Part shown: piece after piece, positions 60,147 through 64,000 of the stretch | How the letters are laid out: every line of letters starts with the position of its first letter | Numbering within the stretch: the first letter of the stretch is position 1 | DNA from: Siniperca chuatsi | Lineage: Eukaryota; Chordata; Actinopteri; Centrarchiformes; Sinipercidae | DNA length: 64,000 nucleotides | Direction: 5' to 3' | Assembly: GCF_020085105.1 (NCBI RefSeq) | Contig: NC_058060.1 | Span: 7,881,398 to 7,945,397 of the forward strand | The notes under the pieces: generated by a model | What the model saw: only the letters and a program-made list of their open reading frames with translations | Told to the model about the DNA's origin: nothing | The model's database searches: none | Translations under genes and position numbers: made by a program

Positions 60147-63100
60147 TCCCTCTCCCTCTCTCTCTGTGAAATGCTTCAATGCTCTGCCCACTCAGAGCAC
60201 ATAGCAGCAGGAGCTGACGTCGCTGCTTTTCCTGGAACAGGCCCCCAGCAGCGTCATGTAAATCCGAACCAGCGAATAAGATGTGCATTGACGTCAGTTG
60301 CTGGCCACGCTGCGATTATATGCTGTTTCCTTTGCGTTTCCAACATATCACAGAATTAATCATCAGTGGGTTACATGATATGAGGGGCAATGAACTGAGG
60401 GGGAAGTAGATAAGAATGGCACCATCTCTCAGTGTGTATTCCTTTCTTTTTCAGTGTCACACACCCATTTGATAAGATAAAAGAAGAGAGAATGAAATGT
60501 GGAATTCAGTCACTTACACTTTCTAATAATATCTATTTATTATTATCTATTTAGCACAGCCGCATATGCGATCCTGCATTTCACAGCACACACTGAATGC
60601 GCATGTGATAAATTAAACCTTTGAAATCTTGAAAACCTGGACTCTGTTTAAACTTCAGTGGATTTACAGTATGGTTTGGTTGCCCTCTCTGAAACAGTCT
60701 AATGGAACCTCTGAGAATAAGAGCTGGTTTATGAGAGCAAAAGTCATATGCGAAAAGGTTATGCGTTACAGGATTATTTAGGCTTGTGTGTCATAGTTTT
60801 ATCTGTCACTAAATTGAAAATAATAGACATGCTGACTGACTGAGTCGGACTAAGCTGTCGCACCAGATCTTCATAAATTCAAACTAGTTATAAGTGTTTA
60901 TTAAGTGAAGAATTGCCCATTACTAATTATTACTAATTTAATCAAAACTTAATTTAAAGGATGCATCACACAAACTAGTTCTTATGTAGAGATTAGTTGT
61001 TAATAATATTTACACCCAGTATGCGCCCGGTGATACTGTTGCGTAGCTAACTGACCAAAATGACAAAACTGACATTATAGTAGCTTGCTAATATCTGGGA
61101 TATGGTCGACATATCTATCTGAATAATGATGTAAACTGGGAAGATTTTAAATGACATTTTACAAGAAAAAAACCAACAACACACAATATACTTGAAGTTA
61201 CAAAATGTTACGCTAATAACTTTAGCCGCAATGACCTAAAGTAGCACCAGTTAGGTTAGCATAATCAGATATTTCCATGTATGCATAAACAAATCAAAAT
61301 CACTTGGCCCCCTAAAGCTGTTGTTTTTTGCAGTTACGTTACAGCTTGCGATGCTCTAGTGACTTCCTGGTTACATAGTGAATTGCTTGATTGGACGGCG
61401 GTACAGTTGTTTTTCTAGCAACCGGTTTACACATTGCTTAAGGCTTTTCAAACTATTTCAAACATTTCTTAAGTTTTATTGGTGTAACCCAGTTTAGTAA
61501 ATCACTAGTCTGAAACTAGCTAGTAGTTACTTACAACTTCAGATGGACTTTACACACGTGCTTCGTAATAGATTTACAAATACCAATATCCTGTGTTAAT
61601 ACTCCTGTGCAATATACCCTTTTCAGTTTAAAATTCCCTATTTATTGATATTGAAATTTATCCATACCTCTATTACTGCTGTGCAATATCCTCCGTCTCA
61701 TTATAATCTTAATAAGCTACACTTAACTTGGCAGTTCATGCACTATTACTGTATACCGTATTATTATCATCAACCGGTAAACCCACTTTGTACTTCACAC
61801 TTATTTTATTTTATACTTATACCCACTTGGTACTTAATTTATTTTCTGACCTGTATTATAGCGTATTATATATATTTTTTTGCTTAGAACTTCTATTCCT
61901 CTGTGACATGATAGCGAGCTGCTGTAGCAAAAGAGTTTCCCCTCGGGGATCAGTAAAGTATTTCTGATTCTGATGAATACCAACCCAATCCCGTTGTCTG
62001 ACATGTTGTTTTGTGTCTCCCCAGGCACCGCAAGTGACTTGACTGCCTGCCAGCTGCGTAACCCCAGCTCCAGCCTCCCACAGGAGGTGGCAGGGGCCAG
62101 CGCTCATAGCTCCCACAAACCTGTAGAGGACGCCTTACAAAAGAGGGAGCATCGCTTGATGAAGAACAGGTAAAGACCAGGACCATTCACACTCATCAGC
62201 TTGGACATTAAAATGCCCGGACGGTAAATCAGCCATACCGATATTAGCAGCCGATATTAGCTATATTAGGTATATTGGCATCAGTTAAATGGTGGCTCAT
62301 AATTAACATGAAATTGCAGTATAGAATGCCAAAGATAGGTCCGACATATTTTTAAGCAATACTGCACTCAGCGTTTTGGGAAAACACGCTTGTTTGCTTT
62401 CTTGCTCAAGAGTCAGACGAGAAGATCGATACCACTCTCATGTCTGCACGCTAAATATGAAGCTACAAGCCGGCGGCCGATTAGCTTAGCTTAGCATAAA
62501 GACTGGATACAGGGGGGAAGGCACCCACTGCACCAGCAGCTCTGAAGCTAACTAATCAACATGTTATATATTGTTTGTTTAAGAATATCTCCGTTACAGA
62601 GTTTTTCCAACAGAGAGCACTGACAAGCACTGCCATGTAAAATGTCCCACTCAATACATGTCTTGGTTACTAAAAACTAAAGGGATCCTTACCACAAGTT
62701 TCTAAGTTCTAAGTTTATGTGAAAAAATTAATATCGGCCAATATATTGTTAGAACTCTCAAATATGAATATCGGTATTGGCCTTAAACACATCAGTCTGG
62801 CTCTATTGGACACAGTCACTGCATACCTTCTTCCAGTGCCCTTTCTGCTGTGTAATGTAACACAAACACCAAGTGACAATTAATGACATTAACTGCACGT
62901 AATAATAAGATCTACAAGCCTATCATCATTCCACCGTGTGACTCTCCTCCATCCAGTGGGTTTAGCTGCTAAATCTTAAGTTGTCTGACCCCCCCATTAT
63001 CTGGTCTGTAATGTTTGGAGTGAAGAGTGAGTAGGCTGACACGACCAACCTTGTGTTTGGAAGTAGGTCAGTTGTATGTGGAGAAGTCTGGTTTGCTGGT

Positions 63101-63815
63101 GCGCAAAATTGATTACCTTATGCTTGCCTTTTGCTTGCTCTCTGTAGAAGGCTTTGGGCTTACCGTGTGTTTGCTGTAAACACTGTTGTGTCACTACTGG
63201 GGCGTCCCGGTAGTTCACCTGGTAGAGCGCGTACCATTAATGGCTGCCTAACCTGTCTTTATCTGCAGCTGTCACTGTCCAATAAAGGCAAAATGCCCCA
63301 AAAATGTATCTTAAAAACACTTTATTTCCTCCCACATGATTATTTTACTACGGTCAATCATCATTGAATCGTTTTGGATGCTTTTTAAAAAATTATTATT
63401 TGTTTTTTGGTTTTAGCATCCTCCTCCTTTGGTTGACTCTATTTTGTTAAGTTCGATCCCGAAGGTATCTAATGTCACAAACATGTTCATAATCATCACC
63501 ATCTAAACATTCTGTGCCCACATGAGAAAACCTTTTGTAATTTTTGTAACGTGAGCCTTCTTTTTCCCCTTGGTGCAATCTGATTTATGGCTAGAATCAC
63601 TTCTCTGTTGTATCTGGGAGAAAAGCCAAGAGGGCTTCTTTTTCACGGTAACTGTTGTTGTCGCTTCCAGGGAAGCCGCCCGGGAGTGTCGACGAAAGAA
63701 GAAGGAATATGTGAAATGCCTCGAAAATCGCGTGGCTGTGCTCGAAAATCAAAACAAGACTCTGATTGAGGAGCTCAGAGCCTTAAAAGACATATATCGA
63801 CACAAAGTCGAGTGA
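55889..63815 (+). CDS. crem: CREM-like bZIP transcription factor (P1-type model)
   Basis: CREM is a cAMP-responsive bZIP factor that binds CRE sites as homo- or heterodimer. The model joins 55889-55985, 57118-57285, 57708-57857, 62025-62169 and 63671-63815: 705 bases, 234 codons plus stop, every junction GT-AG in phase 1 except the last (phase 2). The bZIP (basic region KNREAARECRRKKK; leucines of the zipper up to DIYRHKVE) is diagnostic of CREB/CREM/ATF1. Adjacency to cul2 and the ICER exon identify CREM. The upstream part is unusual: a duplicated exon replaces the usual glutamine-rich Q2 region, and the kinase-inducible domain (RRPSY) was not found. The start at 55889 is the least certain point; earlier exons may exist. 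The bZIP ends in the DBD II form. Confidence 0.7.
56095..56388. mobile_element. MITE with 19-bp TIRs at TTAA sites
   Basis: The left end TTAAAGCTAGGGTAGGTAA and right end TTACCCACCCTAGCTTTAA are inverted repeats with one mismatch. TTAA at both termini could be a piggyBac-style target duplication or part of the repeat. It has no transposase. It interrupts a degenerate CTA/ACC trinucleotide-rich stretch 110 bases past the candidate crem exon donor. The 110-codon frame at 55908-56240 runs into it and is therefore not a conserved gene. Confidence 0.85.
57118..57285 (+). CDS. crem: CREM Q2-like exon, copy 1
   Basis: Acceptor ctcccag at 57117, donor CCAG|GTAAC, 168 bases, phase 1 at both ends, open throughout. 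The translation (GFFQGGPVKFLPEGTQNLPS..., VAMTSTQTP..., STLQYYGETL...) loosely matches the human Q2 order AQGGTIQI - GLQALTMTNSG - TIVQYAAQS - QQFFVPG. It is about 80-90% identical at DNA level to copy 2 over the central 120 bases. Confidence 0.65.
57358..57490 (+). mobile_element. Dispersed teleost repeat fragment
   Basis: 'gttagcactgtttcttcacagcaagagggtccggggttggaat' through 'tctgtgcagttccctctgagtgctccagtgtcttcccc' is a diverged copy of a very common teleost repeat module. It sits between the two Q2-like exons. Confidence 0.55.
57708..57857 (+). CDS. crem: CREM Q2-like exon, copy 2
   Basis: Acceptor ctacctag at 57707, donor AAGG|GTAAGC, 150 bases, phase 1 at both ends. The translation runs GFSQAGSVRFLPEGTQNLPS, then MAMTSTQPPQPPPR, then TLEYNGETLDDPQKK. 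It is proline-rich in the middle and ends earlier than copy 1, with an acidic/basic DDPQKK tail. Splice phase allows copy 1, copy 2, both or neither to join the downstream exon in frame. Confidence 0.65.
58130..58440. mobile_element. 'cagtggtggaatgtaagtaac' teleost repeat
   Basis: It starts 'gcagtggtggaatgtaagtaactacatttactcaagtag', with self-complementary 'caagtagtgtacttaagtacaaatctgaggtatttgtactttacttgag'. This is the terminal part of an abundant teleost hAT-like non-autonomous element. Confidence 0.7.
58458..58870. mobile_element. Second copy of the 'cagtggtggaaagtaac' repeat
   Basis: The left end 'ccagtggtggaaagtaactaagtacatttattcaagtac' matches the previous element. An inverted-type end ('gagtacttttacttttgtagcg') occurs near 58845. 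The interior is AT-rich with AATAAT repeats. Confidence 0.6.
59155..59203. repeat. (GT)n(GGT)n repeat
   Basis: A GT run followed by GGT units and G-rich sequence, upstream of the ICER promoter. Confidence 0.9.
59541..59576 (+). promoter_or_regulatory. crem: CREM P2 (ICER) promoter: three CRE-like octamers
   Basis: TGACATCA (59541-59548) is followed by TGATGTCA (59558-59565) and TGATGTCA (59569-59576); the last two are spaced 11 bases start to start, one helical turn. They lie about 120 bases upstream of the ICER ATG. In mammals the intronic CREM promoter P2 carries clustered CRE-like autoregulatory elements (CAREs), through which cAMP/CREB induces ICER and ICER then represses itself. The same arrangement here supports conserved cAMP induction with negative feedback. 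Confidence 0.85.
59695..59725 (+). CDS. crem: ICER-specific first coding exon
   Basis: The frame reads MAVTGDETET and one further base before donor AAACAG|GTCAGT. The human ICER exon begins MAVTGDDT, so this is the inducible cAMP early repressor start. Phase 1 matches the exon at 62025. The ICER product would be 106 residues: this exon plus the two bZIP exons, without activation domains, acting as a dominant CRE repressor in the nucleus. Confidence 0.9.
60099..60166. repeat. (CT)n repeat in a CREM intron
   Basis: A CT run with a few CCCTCT interruptions, about 400 bases after the ICER exon. Confidence 0.95.
60167..61639 (+). other. crem: CREM intron without recognised feature
   Basis: Between the ICER exon and the LINE-type segment I see no further exon, RNA gene or named repeat. 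Confidence 0.45.
61640..61975 (+). mobile_element. LINE-type 3' region with tail
   Basis: An AT-rich segment containing 'cactattactgtataccgtattatt' and 'tctgacctgtattatagcgtattat', closing with 'tttcccctcggggatcagtaaagtatttctgattctgat'. That is the conserved 3' tail of a widespread fish non-LTR element. It ends about 50 bases before the next crem exon. Confidence 0.55.
62025..62169 (+). CDS. crem: CREM exon with start of the basic region
   Basis: Acceptor tctccccag at 62024, donor AACAG|GTAAAG, 145 bases. It encodes TASDLTACQLRNPSSSLPQE..., corresponding to human ATGDMPTYQIRAPTAALPQG..., then a Ser/His-rich linker and DALQKREHRLMKNR, the N-terminal part of the DNA-binding basic region. It is shared by CREM and ICER isoforms. 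Confidence 0.92.
62371..62590. mobile_element. Left-arm fragment of the long-TIR MITE
   Basis: 'cgttttgggaaaacacgcttg' through 'ccgattagcttagcttagcataaagactgg' matches the left arm of the element at 25371-25777 and continues into its typical 'aactaatcaacatgttatat' interior. The right arm is not seen. Confidence 0.75.
63199..63304 (+). mobile_element. tRNA-derived SINE, internally deleted
   Basis: The head 'ggggcgtcccggtagttcacctggtagagcgcgtacc' contains a Pol III A box typical of a common percomorph SINE. The tail 'cagctgtcactgtccaataaaggcaaaatgccccaaaaa' is its 3' end. The middle with the B box is missing, so it is a dead truncated copy. Confidence 0.8.
63671..63815 (+). CDS. crem: CREM terminal bZIP exon
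   Basis: Acceptor cgcttccag at 63670. The frame encodes EAARECRRKKKEYVKCLENR..., the leucine zipper, and ends ELRALKDIYRHKVE before TGA (63813-63815). All basic-region DNA contacts (N and R residues of KNREAARECRRKKK) are intact. The ending matches the mammalian CREM DBD II (LYCHKVE) rather than DBD I. The 3' UTR continues past the window. Confidence 0.96.
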
Positions 63816-64000
63816 TTCTCTCTCTGACGAGAGGAGGAACCGGGATCGTGTGGACTGTTTTGCTGTACTTCTGCGGGGTGTCTTGAGGACTCTGGTTTTG
63901 CTTATGCACATAAAACACACACTCACACAAAACACTCCCTTGTCCTTGCAGTTAAATGTGTTTACACGATGATGTCAATGTTTCTGGCTCTGAATCATCC
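63816..64000 (+). other. crem: CREM 3' UTR (start)
   Basis: Sequence after the stop codon with no further open reading; no polyadenylation signal is reached before the window ends. Confidence 0.7.

Overview
The window is nuclear DNA from a ray-finned fish, most likely a percomorph teleost. It has long vertebrate-style introns with GT-AG junctions, abundant (CA)n/(GA)n/(AT)n microsatellites, and several short non-autonomous DNA transposons and a tRNA-derived SINE of types common in teleosts. The coding genes match the human 10p11 order PARD3 - CUL2 - CREM. No prokaryotic or viral gene is visible.

Layout: bases 1-29391 are the 5' part of the very large first intron of pard3 (minus strand). It contains repeats, hairpins and decayed tRNA copies but no recognisable exon. 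The first coding exon of pard3 (40 residues) is at 29392-29511, inside a CpG-rich promoter region. Bases ~29900-42000 are intergenic: MITEs, a Tc1 transposase remnant, a degenerate minisatellite, an intact tRNA-Trp gene (41012-41083, minus) and an orphan CpG-rich patch. The complete cul2 coding sequence (minus, 52590 to 42634) was reconstructed as 20 coding exons joining in frame to 745 codons plus stop, the length of human CUL2, with the neddylation lysine at residue 689.

Head-to-head with cul2, on the plus strand, is a crem-like gene. Its bZIP exons (62025-62169 and 63671-63815) are unmistakable. The internal ICER start exon (59695-59725) is present, preceded by three CRE-like octamers resembling the known cAMP-autoregulatory elements. 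The upstream part is unusual: a glutamine-domain-like exon is tandemly duplicated (57118-57285 and 57708-57857) with matching splice phase, and no recognisable kinase-inducible domain is seen. This locus may be specialised for CREM/ICER repressor products. It is the most interesting biology in the window.

The genes are independent: pard3 sets cell polarity, cul2 is the scaffold of VHL-type ubiquitin ligases, and crem/ICER is a cAMP-responsive transcription factor. Secondary points of interest are a scattered tRNA-Trp family (one intact, five decaying copies) and four perfect short-loop hairpins.
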